A DNA stretch of 64,000 nt, from positions 1,321,491 through 1,385,490 of the forward strand of contig NZ_JACABA010000001.1 in assembly GCF_013377015.1 (NCBI RefSeq), read 5' to 3'. This DNA is from Rhodopseudomonas sp. Its GTDB lineage: Bacteria; Pseudomonadota; Alphaproteobacteria; Rhizobiales; Xanthobacteraceae. The notes below the pieces were generated by a model. It searched no databases. It was given only the letters and a program-made list of their open reading frames with translations, and was not told the DNA's origin. Shown piece after piece: positions 35,331 to 43,588 of this stretch. Every line of letters begins with the position of its first letter. The stretch's first letter is position 1. The translations under genes and the position numbers were made by a program.

Positions 35331-36317
35331 TCAGCGTCCCTTCACCGGGGTTTCGGGAATTGGCGTCAGCGGCGGCTTGCCGGCGAACCAGGCTTTCAGA
35401 TTGTCGACCACCAGTTGATCCATCGCGTTGCGCGTCACCACCGAAGCCGAACCGATATGCGGCAGCAGGATCACGTTCTGCATCGCGCGCAGTTCATCCG
35501 GTACTTTCGGTTCGTTGGCGAAGACGTCGAGGCCGGCGGCCAGAATCGTGCCGGATTTCAGCGCCGCAATCAGAGCGGGCTCGTCGATCACCGAGCCGCG
35601 CGCCACATTGATGATGACCCCGCGCGGCCCCAACCCCTGCATAACCTCGGCATTGATCAGATTCGCGGTGGCGGCGCCGCCCGGGATGATGACGACCAGC
35701 GTGTCGACATCCTTCGCCATCTCGATCAGGTTCGGATAGTGCTTATAGGCGACGCCCGCGGCCGGATTGCGCGAATGATACACCACCGGCACTTTCGCCG
35801 CGTCGAGCCTGCGGCCGATCGCCTGGCCGATTCGTCCCATCCCGACCATGCCGACCTTGCGGTCGCGCAGCGAGCCGACGCTGAGCGGATAGTTCTGGGT
35901 CAGCCAAAGCCCGGAGCGCACATACTTGTCGGCCTTAACGAATTCGCGCAGCGTCGCGATCAGCAGGCCGATCGCGGTATCGGCGACTTCCTCGGTCAGC
36001 ACGTCGGGGGTGTTGGTGACGATCACGCCATGATCGCGCGCCCAGGCGGAATCGATGTGGTCGTAGCCGACGCCGAAGCTGGAGACGATTTCGAGCTTCG
36101 GAAACCGCGACAGCACATTGGAGGTCGCCGGCACCAGACCGGTCACCGCGACGCCGCGAATTTTCTCGAATGCCGCCGGGGGCAATCGATCGAGGTCGCC
36201 GAGCTGCTCGACCTTGTGCAGCACATAGCGGTCGGTGAAGCCGTCATCCACCACCGGCTTGCTCGGCCCGTAGATCAACAGATCGAACTTCTCCGACGTC
36301 GCATTTACCCCGGGCAT
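35331..36317 (-). CDS. D-isomer-specific 2-hydroxyacid dehydrogenase
   Basis: ATG 36317 (AAAGGA ribosome site) overlaps the permease stop as TGATG; the open frame extends further but the family start is MPGVNATSEKFDLLIYGPS. The 328-residue protein has the NAD(P) motif VGMVGMGRIGQAIGRRL, then NVARGSVIDEPAL (catalytic Arg context), DVFANEPKVPDEL (Glu) and LLPHIGSASVVTR (catalytic His). This set fits glyoxylate/hydroxypyruvate reductase-like enzymes. Coupling to an ABC importer suggests it reduces or oxidises the imported compound or a product of it. Confidence 0.9.
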   Translation of the reverse strand: MPGVNATSEKFDLLIYGPSKPVVDDGFTDRYVLHKVEQLGDLDRLPPAAFEKIRGVAVTGLVPATSNVLSRFPKLEIVSSFGVGYDHIDSAWARDHGVIVTNTPDVLTEEVADTAIGLLIATLREFVKADKYVRSGLWLTQNYPLSVGSLRDRKVGMVGMGRIGQAIGRRLDAAKVPVVYHSRNPAAGVAYKHYPNLIEMAKDVDTLVVIIPGGAATANLINAEVMQGLGPRGVIINVARGSVIDEPALIAALKSGTILAAGLDVFANEPKVPDELRAMQNVILLPHIGSASVVTRNAMDQLVVDNLKAWFAGKPPLTPIPETPVKGR

Positions 36318-37150
36318 CAATTGTCCTTTCCAAGCGCACTTTCGTGCCAGCGCCGCAGCAACAGATGCGACGCCAGCGCGAGCAGCACATAAATGACAAT
36401 CCCGGCAGCGGAGAGCAACAGCAATGCGGCGAACATCCGGGGAATGTTGAGACGGTAGCTGGATTCGGCAATCCGGTAGGCAAGGCCGGAACCGGCGCCG
36501 GCGGAGCCCGCCGCGATCTCGGCCACCACTGCGCCGATCAGCGACAGCCCGCCCGCGATCCGCAAGCCGCCCAGGATATAGGGCAGCGCCGCCGGCAATT
36601 TCAGCCGCACCAGCGTCTGCATCGGCGACGCGCCGTAGAGCTGAAACAGCCCGGCCAGATTGCGGTCGACCGAATTTAGCCCCAGCGTGGTATTGGCCAA
36701 CACCGGAAAGAACGCCACGATCCAGGCGCAGACGATCACTGCGGTTTCCTGCGGCAGATAGATCAGCAGCAGCGGCGCGACCGCGATCACCGGCGTCACC
36801 TGCAGCACCACCGCATAGGGAAACAGCGAATACTCCAGCCATTTCGACTGGTTGAACAGCAGCGCCAGCGCTATTCCGCCGAGCGCGGCGGCCAAAAACC
36901 CCTCCAGCGTGGTCCATAGCGTGGTCACCAGCGACGCCGACAGCACCGGCCAGTCCGCGATCAGCGTGCGCAGCACCAGACCCGGCCCAGGCAGCACATA
37001 GGGCGGGATCTGGTTGAGACGTACTGCCAGATCCCACACCGTGACACCCGCGGCGAGCACCACAATCGGAAGCAGAAGGCGCAGCAAGCGAGCGCCGCCG
37101 CGGGCGCCTGTTTCGTCCGACGGCAATCGAGGCGCGTTGAGCCCACTCAT
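36317..37150 (-). CDS. ABC transporter permease, nitrate/sulfonate/taurine type
   Basis: A 277-residue protein with about six hydrophobic helices and the BPD_transp_1 (SsuC/TauC-like) layout: LLPIVVLAAGVTVWDLAVRL at the N-terminus, VLQVTPVIAVAPLLLIYLP in the middle, and the EAA loop LYGASPMQTLVRLKLPAALPYILGGLRIAGGLSLIGAVVAE that contacts the ATPase. Its start overlaps the ATPase stop (ATGA) and its stop overlaps the dehydrogenase start (TGATG), so translation is coupled. Substrate type is inferred from the binding protein only. Confidence 0.9.
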   Translation of the reverse strand: MSGLNAPRLPSDETGARGGARLLRLLLPIVVLAAGVTVWDLAVRLNQIPPYVLPGPGLVLRTLIADWPVLSASLVTTLWTTLEGFLAAALGGIALALLFNQSKWLEYSLFPYAVVLQVTPVIAVAPLLLIYLPQETAVIVCAWIVAFFPVLANTTLGLNSVDRNLAGLFQLYGASPMQTLVRLKLPAALPYILGGLRIAGGLSLIGAVVAEIAAGSAGAGSGLAYRIAESSYRLNIPRMFAALLLLSAAGIVIYVLLALASHLLLRRWHESALGKDN

Positions 37151-37959
37151 GCGCGAACCGGTTCGCTGGTTCGCGCCAGCGCCAGCGAGACCTCACGGCA
37201 TTGCGCGGCGTAATCGGCCGAAGTGCGAAAATCCGCACCGCGCGGTTCCAGCGCCTCGATCCGGAATTCGGCGCCGGTCCGCCCGGGCCGCGGCGTCATC
37301 ACGATCACCCGCTGCGACAGGTAAACCGACTCGAATACCGAATGGGTGACGAAGATGATGGTCTTGCGTAGCTTACGCCACAGCGCCAGCAGGTCATCGT
37401 TGAGGCGAAACCGGGTGATCTCGTCGAGCGCGGCGAACGGCTCGTCCATCAGCAGAATGTCGGGCTCGGTGACCAGTGCGCGCGCCAGCGACACCCGCAT
37501 CCGCATCCCGCCGGACAATTCGCGCGGGAAAGCGTCGGCGAAATCCAACAGATCGACCCCTGCCAACGCCTCGCTGACGCGCGCTTCGGTATCGGCTCGC
37601 GAGGCACGCGCCAACCGCAGCGGCAAGCTGACATTGCCACGCACGCTGGTCCAGGGCATCAGCGTTGGTTCCTGAAACACGAAGCCGATCGAGTGTTCGC
37701 CGCGCCGCCGCGGCGCCTGACTCGACACAAGCACGCCGCCGGACGACGGCGCGCTCAGGCCTGCGATCAGACGCAAGGCGGTGGATTTTCCGCAACCCGA
37801 CGGTCCCAGCAGCGAGACGAACTCGCCGCTCCGAACGTCGAGATCGAACGGTCCCAAAGCGGTCGTGCCGTTCGGATAGGCCTTGGTCACGCCGCGCAGC
37901 CTGACCGCGTAGCCGGCCGGAGGGGCGCCGAGATCAAACGAGGCTGCGGAATCGGCCAT
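37147..37959 (-). CDS. ABC transporter ATP-binding protein, SsuB/TauB-like
   Basis: A 270-residue ATPase with all motifs: Walker A LLGPSGCGKSTALRL (51-65), Q-loop FVFQEPTLMPW, signature LSGGMRMRVSLARAL, Walker B ILLMDEPFAALDE and switch His in IIFVTHSVFESVYLSQRV. SVFES and the short C-terminus match the nitrate/taurine/sulfonate and HMP-precursor importer branch. It powers uptake with the overlapping permease gene. The gene starts 11 bases after the binding-protein stop. Confidence 0.94.
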   Translation of the reverse strand: MADSAASFDLGAPPAGYAVRLRGVTKAYPNGTTALGPFDLDVRSGEFVSLLGPSGCGKSTALRLIAGLSAPSSGGVLVSSQAPRRRGEHSIGFVFQEPTLMPWTSVRGNVSLPLRLARASRADTEARVSEALAGVDLLDFADAFPRELSGGMRMRVSLARALVTEPDILLMDEPFAALDEITRFRLNDDLLALWRKLRKTIIFVTHSVFESVYLSQRVIVMTPRPGRTGAEFRIEALEPRGADFRTSADYAAQCREVSLALARTSEPVRA

Positions 37960-37970
37960 CGCGCCTGTCC

Positions 37971-39098
37971 CTAATTCCTCGGCCGCAAGTTCAGGCCGAT
38001 GCCCTTGTTGGCGAACCGCAGCGTGTAGGCCTTGCGAAAATCGAGGTCGCGGCGCACCGCGCCGGCGCGCGACATCTTGTCGAAGAAACTGGCATAGCGA
38101 GCGTCAGACATCGCACCGATACCGTCGCGCAACGCGTCGCCGGAATCGACGATGCCGAATTCCTTCATCTTGGCGACCGAATAGGCCAGCATGTCATCGC
38201 TCATTTCCGGATTGAGCATCTTGATCATGGCGTTGCCGGCGGCATTGTCGCCATACAGATAATTGTACCAGCCGATCATCGAGGCATCGACGAAGCGCTG
38301 TACCAGATCCGGCTTCTTGTCGGTCAGGTCGCGCCTGGTTTCGATCAGCGTGGAATAGCCGTCGAAGCCGTAGTCTGCGAGCAGCACCACGGTCGGCTTG
38401 AACTTGGCCTGCTTCTCGATCACGAAAGGCTCCGAGGTCACGTAGCCCTGCATCGCGCTTTGCTGATCGACCAGAAACGGCTGGGCGTTGAAGGTGTAAG
38501 GCTTGACCTTGGCTTCGCTGAATCCGTACTCGGATTTCAGCCACTGGAAATAGCTGGCGACGCCTTCCTTGGACACGAACAGCGTCAACGGCTTCAGGTC
38601 GGTCAGCTTCGCGACCTTGGATTCGGGATGCGCCAGCAGCACCTGCGGATCTTTTTGGAAAATCGCGGCGACCGCCACCACCGGCACGTTGTTGGCGACG
38701 GCATCGAACGATTGCAGCGTGTTCGCGCTCATGAAGAAATCGAGCTTGCCGGCGATCAGCAGGGCGCGATTATTGACGTTCGGTCCGCCCGGCACGATAG
38801 CGACGTCGAGCCCGAAATTCTTGTAGGTGCCGTCGGCCACCGCCTGGAAGAAGCCGCCATGCTCGGCCTCGGCCACCCAGTTGGTCCCGAACGACACCTT
38901 GTCGAGTGAATCCTTGTCCGGCTTGGCCGGTTTCCCCGGCATGACCTGCTTCTCCGCCGCAGCCGGCTTGTCCGGCACGGCTGGTTTTTCCGGTGCCGCC
39001 GGCTTTGCCGGCGCGCCATGCTCGGACGCTAGCGCCGCCGGCCCGGTCATGATCGCCAGGCAAACGGTTAACGTTCGCAGCAAGAAGCCGGGGCTCAT
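37971..39098 (-). CDS. ABC transporter substrate-binding protein, NMT1/THI5-like
   Basis: ATG 39098 with GGAG seven bases before gives 375 residues; an ATG at 39128 is possible but spoils the signal peptide. The signal sequence (LLRTLTVCLAIMTGPAALAS) is followed by a repetitive linker of Ala/Lys/Pro with AAPEKPAV, PDKPAAAE and PGKPAKPD units (about 30-62). The NMT1-like domain begins at VSFGTNWVAEAEHGGFFQAVADGTYKNFGLDVAIVPGG. Such proteins bind pyrimidine, sulfonate, nitrate or aromatic-acid-like ligands. It is the first gene of an operon of at least four genes. The Lys/Pro linker is unusual for a soluble binding protein. Confidence 0.88.
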   Translation of the reverse strand: MSPGFLLRTLTVCLAIMTGPAALASEHGAPAKPAAPEKPAVPDKPAAAEKQVMPGKPAKPDKDSLDKVSFGTNWVAEAEHGGFFQAVADGTYKNFGLDVAIVPGGPNVNNRALLIAGKLDFFMSANTLQSFDAVANNVPVVAVAAIFQKDPQVLLAHPESKVAKLTDLKPLTLFVSKEGVASYFQWLKSEYGFSEAKVKPYTFNAQPFLVDQQSAMQGYVTSEPFVIEKQAKFKPTVVLLADYGFDGYSTLIETRRDLTDKKPDLVQRFVDASMIGWYNYLYGDNAAGNAMIKMLNPEMSDDMLAYSVAKMKEFGIVDSGDALRDGIGAMSDARYASFFDKMSRAGAVRRDLDFRKAYTLRFANKGIGLNLRPRN

Positions 39099-39273
39099 GA
39101 TTGGACTCCGTCGGTCGTTATGGCGCATGATGCGAGCCTGCGGGGGTGCAGCGGGCTCGGCGTGGCGGATTGATAGCGAAACAATGCAGCCATTTGAACC
39201 ACCATACTAGCCAACCCGCGCCGCACGAAATCGCAAGGACCCGGCAAATTTCCGCAAGGCAGCGCCGCCGACG

Positions 39274-40083
39274 ATGACCCTCTCCTACCCTCCCCGCAAT
39301 TGGACCGAGATTCACTGGCCGGAGATCGATGACCCGGCGCGCTGGATTGCGGTCCTGCCGCTGGCGGCGACCGAGCAGCACGGGCCGCATCTGCCGCTCG
39401 GGACCGATGTGATGATCGCCGAGGCCTATCTGGCACGGGTCCGCGAATTGCTGCCGGCGGAAATTGCCGCGACCTTCCTGCCGCTGCAGTCGGTGGGATT
39501 GTCCACCGAGCACCTCGCCTTCCCCGGCACGCTGACGCTGACCACCGAGACCGCGCTAAGGCAGTGGAACGAACTCGGCGACAGCATCGCGCGCGCAGGC
39601 GTCCGCAAGCTGGTGATAGTGACCAGCCATGGCGGCAACAGCGCAGCGATGAGCCTGGTCGCGCAGGATCTGCGCGCGCGGCACGGCATGCTGGCGGTGA
39701 CGACCGGCTGGGCGCGATTCGGCGCGCCGGAGGGGATGTTCGAGGCGGAAGAATTGCGACATGGCATCCATGGCGGCGCGGTCGAGACCTCGATCATGCT
39801 GGCGTCGAATCCGGACCAGGTCCGCCGCGACCGCATCACCGATTTCCGCGCCGCGAGCATCGCGATGGAGCGGGACTATCGCTGGCTGTCCGCGCATCGG
39901 CCGGCGCCGTTCGCCTGGCAGACCGAGGATCTGCATCCCAGCGGGGCCGTCGGCAATGCCACCCAGGCGTCCGCCGAGAAGGGCCGGCAATTGATCGATC
40001 ACGGCGCCCGCGCATTCTGCGAATTGCTCGGCGACGTCGACCGGTTCGATCTGGCGGCGCTCGGCCACTGCCCCAGGGTGTGA
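39274..40083 (+). CDS. Creatininase family amidohydrolase
   Basis: A 269-residue protein with creatininase/FAPy-hydrolase metal motifs: LPLAATEQHGPHLPLGTDVMIAE (Glu, His, Asp ligands), VGLSTEHLAFPGTLTL, VIVTSHGGNSAAM (His) and a Glu in HGGAVETSIML. These fit a two-metal cyclic-amide hydrolase; known members open creatinine or formamidopyrimidine rings. The divergent ABC operon with a THI5-like binding protein hints at a cyclic or pyrimidine-type imported compound, but this is inference. ATG 39274 has no strong ribosome site. Confidence 0.87.
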   Translation: MTLSYPPRNWTEIHWPEIDDPARWIAVLPLAATEQHGPHLPLGTDVMIAEAYLARVRELLPAEIAATFLPLQSVGLSTEHLAFPGTLTLTTETALRQWNELGDSIARAGVRKLVIVTSHGGNSAAMSLVAQDLRARHGMLAVTTGWARFGAPEGMFEAEELRHGIHGGAVETSIMLASNPDQVRRDRITDFRAASIAMERDYRWLSAHRPAPFAWQTEDLHPSGAVGNATQASAEKGRQLIDHGARAFCELLGDVDRFDLAALGHCPRV

Positions 40084-40187
40084 CCTACCGCACACTCTCC
40101 CGATCCGGCTCGAACCGCCCGGCGACTGGCTCCGACGAATGGGCATGCGGACCACACCGGCCGCCTTGCACAGGATGGAGACCTCAG

Positions 40188-40460
40188 ATGTCGATCAAGA
40201 CCAGAATCGCCGCCTTCGCTCTCACCGCCGTCGTTGCCGCCGGCGCGATCGCCTCGTCCACCCAGGCTGAAGCCAAGGGTCCCGGCCCTGCCTTTGCGAT
40301 TGGTGCCGGCCTGCTCGGCGCCGCCGTGGTCGGCAGCGCGATCGCCGCCAGCGGCCCGGGTTACTATCATGATGGTTACGGCTATCGCCGCTGCGGCTGG
40401 GTCCGCCAGTTCGACGCCTACGGCAACTATGTCGGCCGCGTCCGGACCTGCGACTACTGA
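40188..40460 (+). CDS. Small secreted Gly/Tyr-rich protein
   Basis: A 90-residue protein from ATG 40188, preceded by GGAG. A signal peptide (RIAAFALTAVVAAGAIASSTQAEA) is followed by GPGPAFAIGAGLLGAAVVGSAIAAS, a small-residue-rich membrane-active or beta-prone segment, and a C-terminal YYHDGYGYRRCGWVRQFDAYGNY with two cysteines. Similar small proteins are frequent in Bradyrhizobium-type genomes, with no function known to me. It has its own strong terminator, so it is probably monocistronic and well expressed. Confidence 0.72.
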   Translation: MSIKTRIAAFALTAVVAAGAIASSTQAEAKGPGPAFAIGAGLLGAAVVGSAIAASGPGYYHDGYGYRRCGWVRQFDAYGNYVGRVRTCDY

Positions 40461-40520
40461 GATCGATCGAGGCGTGGATCTGCGTCCGGCACGGGCGCCT
40501 CATCCACCCCGTGTCGAACG

Positions 40521-40555
40521 GACCCACCCGGTCGTCCCCCCGGGTGGGTCTTTTT
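40521..40555 (+). terminator. Rho-independent terminator
   Basis: GACCCACCCGG (40521-40531) and CCGGGTGGGTC (40540-40550) form a perfect 11-bp stem with an eight-base loop, followed by TTTTT (40551-40555). It ends transcription of the small secreted protein gene 60 bases upstream. Confidence 0.92.
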
Positions 40556-40589
40556 CATCGATGTCACGTCGGGATCTTGACGGCCGCGC

Positions 40590-42221
40590 TCAATCCGCCG
40601 CGGCGAAAGTCTCGGCTTGCGCCATCGCCCAGGCCTCGCGGTAGCGGACATCGCTGGTGCCGTCGATCAACTCGCCCGGCCGAAGTGACGGGTACAGTCG
40701 CGCGAATGACAACACCTCGGTGGTCGAGGTACGCTGCGAAAAGTGGATCGGCTTGATCTGCTGCGGATGATCGAGCCCGGCCGCCGCGATCAGTTCGGCC
40801 AGCGCGTGTAGCGTGGCCTGGTGATAATTGTAGACCCGTTCGATCTTGTGCGGCACCACCAGCGCGCGGTTGCGCGTCGGGTCTTGCGTCGTCACCCCGG
40901 TCGGGCAGCGGTCGGTGTGGCAGCTCAGCGACTGAATGCAACCCAGCGAAAACATGAAGCCGCGCGCCGAATTGCACCAGTCCGCGCCGATCGCCATGGC
41001 GCGAGCCATGTCGAACGCAGTGGCGATCTTGCCGGCGGCGCCGATCCGGATCCGGTCGCGGGCATTGATGCCGATCAGCGCGTTATGGACGAAATTGACC
41101 CCCTCCCGCATCGGCATGCCGAGATGGTCCATGAACTCCAGCGGCGCCGCGCCGGTGCCGCCTTCCTTGCCGTCGACCACGATGAAGTCAGGATAGATCC
41201 CGGTCTGCAACATCGCCTTGCAGATCGCCAGGAATTCCCAGGGATGGCCGATGCAGAGCTTGAAGCCGGTCGGCTTGCCGCCGGACAGCCGCCGCATCTC
41301 GCCGATGAAGCCCATCATTTCCAGCGGCGTCGAAAACGCCTTGTGGTAGGGCGGCGAAATGCAGTCCTCGTCCATCGCGACGCCGCGAATTCTTGAGATC
41401 TCTTCCGACACCTTGGCGGCGGGCAGCACCCCGCCATGTCCGGGCTTGGCGCCCTGGCTGACCTTGAGTTCGATCATCTTGATCTGGTCGTCGGCCGCGA
41501 TCCGGGCGAATTCCTCCGGATTGAAATTGCCGTCGCGGGTGCGGCAACCGAAATAACCCGATCCGATTTCCCAGATCAGGTCGCCGCCATTCTCCTTGTG
41601 ATACGGACTGACGCCGCCTTCGCCGGTGTCATGGGCGAAGCCGCCCTTCTTGGCGCCGGCGTTCAGCGCGCGCACCGCGTTGGGGCTGAGCGCGCCGAAG
41701 CTCATCGCCGAGATATTGAACACCGACGCCGAATAGGGCTTCAGGCAATCCGGCCCGCCGATCAGAACCCGAAACGCTTCGTCGGCGTGCGGCCGCGGCG
41801 CCACCGAGTGGTGCATCCACTCGTAGCCCTCGCGGTAGACGTCCTCCTGGGTGCCGAACGGCCGCTTGTCGAGCACCATCTTGGCGCGCTGATAGATCAC
41901 CGCGCGGGTGTCGCGGCTGAACGGCATGCCGTCCTTCTCGCTCTCGAAGAAATACTGCCGCATCTCGGGGCGGATTTCCTCGAGCAGGAAGCGCAGATGC
42001 GCCGAGATCGGGTAGTTGCGCAACACCGCGTGATTCTTCTGTAGCAGGTCGCGGATGCCGAGCAGCGTCAGCGCGCCGAATATCAGTGTCGGCACCAGCA
42101 CGACGTCGAACACCTTGGTATTGTAGTCGGTGATTGCGATTCCGAGCAGCAGCACCGTGAGGACGCCGCAAATCGTCAGCACGATGAACCGCGGCGAAAA
42201 CGGAAGCAGAAGCGTTTCCAT
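40590..42221 (-). CDS. FMN-binding glutamate synthase family protein, membrane-anchored
   Basis: ATG 42221 follows GAGGGA and gives 543 residues. Two N-terminal hydrophobic helices (FIVLTICGVLTVLLLGIAI and FDVVLVPTLIFGALTLLGI) anchor it. The rest is the FMN/Fe-S synthase domain of glutamate synthase: SAMSFGALSPNAVRALNAGAKKGG, HDTGEGGVSPYH, VSQGAKPGHGGVLPAAKV, VDGKEGGTGAAPLEFMDH, and a CX5CX4C cluster site in GCIQSLSCHTDRCPTG. It lacks the glutaminase domain, like the stand-alone archaeal-type GltB. In vivo reaction and electron donor are not known for this membrane-bound branch. Confidence 0.9.
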   Translation of the reverse strand: METLLLPFSPRFIVLTICGVLTVLLLGIAITDYNTKVFDVVLVPTLIFGALTLLGIRDLLQKNHAVLRNYPISAHLRFLLEEIRPEMRQYFFESEKDGMPFSRDTRAVIYQRAKMVLDKRPFGTQEDVYREGYEWMHHSVAPRPHADEAFRVLIGGPDCLKPYSASVFNISAMSFGALSPNAVRALNAGAKKGGFAHDTGEGGVSPYHKENGGDLIWEIGSGYFGCRTRDGNFNPEEFARIAADDQIKMIELKVSQGAKPGHGGVLPAAKVSEEISRIRGVAMDEDCISPPYHKAFSTPLEMMGFIGEMRRLSGGKPTGFKLCIGHPWEFLAICKAMLQTGIYPDFIVVDGKEGGTGAAPLEFMDHLGMPMREGVNFVHNALIGINARDRIRIGAAGKIATAFDMARAMAIGADWCNSARGFMFSLGCIQSLSCHTDRCPTGVTTQDPTRNRALVVPHKIERVYNYHQATLHALAELIAAAGLDHPQQIKPIHFSQRTSTTEVLSFARLYPSLRPGELIDGTSDVRYREAWAMAQAETFAAAD

Positions 42222-42598
42222 GAAATCCCTCGGGGCAGAGCCGCCCTGCTTGTTGTGTTGTTCCGCCGCGCCTTGTACCGGCGGCGGCGGGCCAATGCCC
42301 AACCGATTCGGTCGTTCGGGCGCTGGGAAGCCCGAACAAGCCATACACCATTTTGGTCACGCCGAGATCACAAGAGGAAGACTACCGAAGCCGCGAGCCC
42401 AAAATCAATCGGGTCGATGTCGTCCAGACCGGCGGCTTTTGCGCTGCAATGCGCCCACGCCGGCCGATCGCGCGTCTGCCGGAATCGCTCCCACACCATC
42501 GCGGCGATGGAATAGACTTGCGGTGTCGTGCATTGCTGCGGCAATAGCTGCCTGAGCGGGGCGCCCCGCTGCCCCATCCTTGCGACCACCGGAATTCG
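42222..42598. other. Divergent intergenic region with a perfect 16-bp palindrome
   Basis: No gene is seen. AGCGGGGCGCCCCGCT at 42555-42570 is a perfect 16-bp palindrome ending 28 bases before the ATP-grasp gene. It could be an operator or a leader hairpin. The region between the GltB-like and ATP-grasp genes should hold two divergent promoters. Confidence 0.5.
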
Positions 42599-43588
42599 AT
42601 GCCTGGCCTCCCCGATTTTCGCGCAGCAATGCCGGCTTCCTATCCGGATCAAACGATCTATGCCGAATATGCCTGCGCGCAGCTGGGGCTCTCGTTCCAG
42701 GAGATCGACGGCGGCAGCGGCCTGCTGTTCACCGTTGCCGGATCGGCACGAACGCTGTGCTTCGGCGGCGGCCGCTGCTCGTTCTATCCGCAGAACAACG
42801 CAACGGCATCGACGTTGGCCAACGACAAATATCTCGCCAATGCCGTGCTGGAACGCGCCGGCATCGCCACCCTCGGCGGGTGCTACTTCTTCCTGCACCA
42901 GCGGCACCGCGCGCTTCGCCCGGCGGGCCACGAGCGCGGCGACGCGCTGGCCTATTTTGCCGCCCTGGGCGGCCGCGCCTTCGTCAAGCCGCTGCTGGGG
43001 TCGCGCGGCGATTTTGCGCGGACGATCAAGGGCGATCCCGCGCTGACGGACTATCTCGACGAAGTATCGCGCTATTACGATTCGGTCCTGATCCAACCGG
43101 TCGCCTCCGGGACAGAATATCGAACCTTTGTGATCGACGACGAGGTCCTGTATTGCGCGCGGAAGAAACCGCCGTTCCTGCTCGGGGACGGCGTCCGCAG
43201 CATCGGCGAATTGCTGGCGCCGCACGATCTGGAATTGCGATCGCGCGGTCTGTCGCCAGCAATTACGGACTCCAATTCGCTCGATATCGTGCTCGGTCGT
43301 GGCGAGAGGTGGGAGATTCCCGGTAGAATGAACCTCAGCGCCGGCGGGACCATGGTGATCGAGACGCCCGAGGGGGACCAAGCCGGGGTGGCAAGGGCGG
43401 CGGTGCGCGCGCTTGGCCTGCGGCTCGGCGCGGTCGATATCTTCGTCAATCCGGAGCAAGGACCGGCCGGGCTCCGCGTCATCGAAGTGAATTCCAATCC
43501 GTCGATACGGTTTCTGGAAGATTGCGGGCGCGACGATCTGATCGTGGCGATCTGGCGGCATACCTTTTCGGCGATGGGACTGCTGTAG
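42599..43588 (+). CDS. ATP-grasp ligase resembling the cyanophycin-synthetase ATP-grasp domain
   Basis: A 329-residue ATP-grasp protein. NATASTLANDKYLANAVLERAGI (67-89) matches the lead-in helix of CphA/GshF-type ATP-grasp domains. FVKPLLGSRGD (128-138) gives the ATP Lys and glycine loop, VLIQPVASGTEYRTFVIDDEVL (163-184) the central strands, LLGDGVRSIGELL the CphA-like turn, and NLSAGG plus VIEVNSNPSIR (294-304) the metal ligands. The first 65 residues are not the CphA N-domain and I do not recognise them. It should form an acyl phosphate and an amide bond. Its stop TAG overlaps the GTG of the Mur-ligase gene (TAGTG), implying coupled expression. Confidence 0.82.
   Translation: MPGLPDFRAAMPASYPDQTIYAEYACAQLGLSFQEIDGGSGLLFTVAGSARTLCFGGGRCSFYPQNNATASTLANDKYLANAVLERAGIATLGGCYFFLHQRHRALRPAGHERGDALAYFAALGGRAFVKPLLGSRGDFARTIKGDPALTDYLDEVSRYYDSVLIQPVASGTEYRTFVIDDEVLYCARKKPPFLLGDGVRSIGELLAPHDLELRSRGLSPAITDSNSLDIVLGRGERWEIPGRMNLSAGGTMVIETPEGDQAGVARAAVRALGLRLGAVDIFVNPEQGPAGLRVIEVNSNPSIRFLEDCGRDDLIVAIWRHTFSAMGLL

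Noticed and set aside
36318..37235. N-terminal extension of the 2-hydroxyacid dehydrogenase through the permease gene
   Set aside because: The frame stays open for about 300 more codons, but they lie inside the permease and ATPase genes in another frame. The family start and a good ribosome site are at 36317.
39099..39273. TPP riboswitch before the THI5-like binding protein gene
   Set aside because: I find no CTGAGA core or paired thi-box elements in the gap between the divergent genes.
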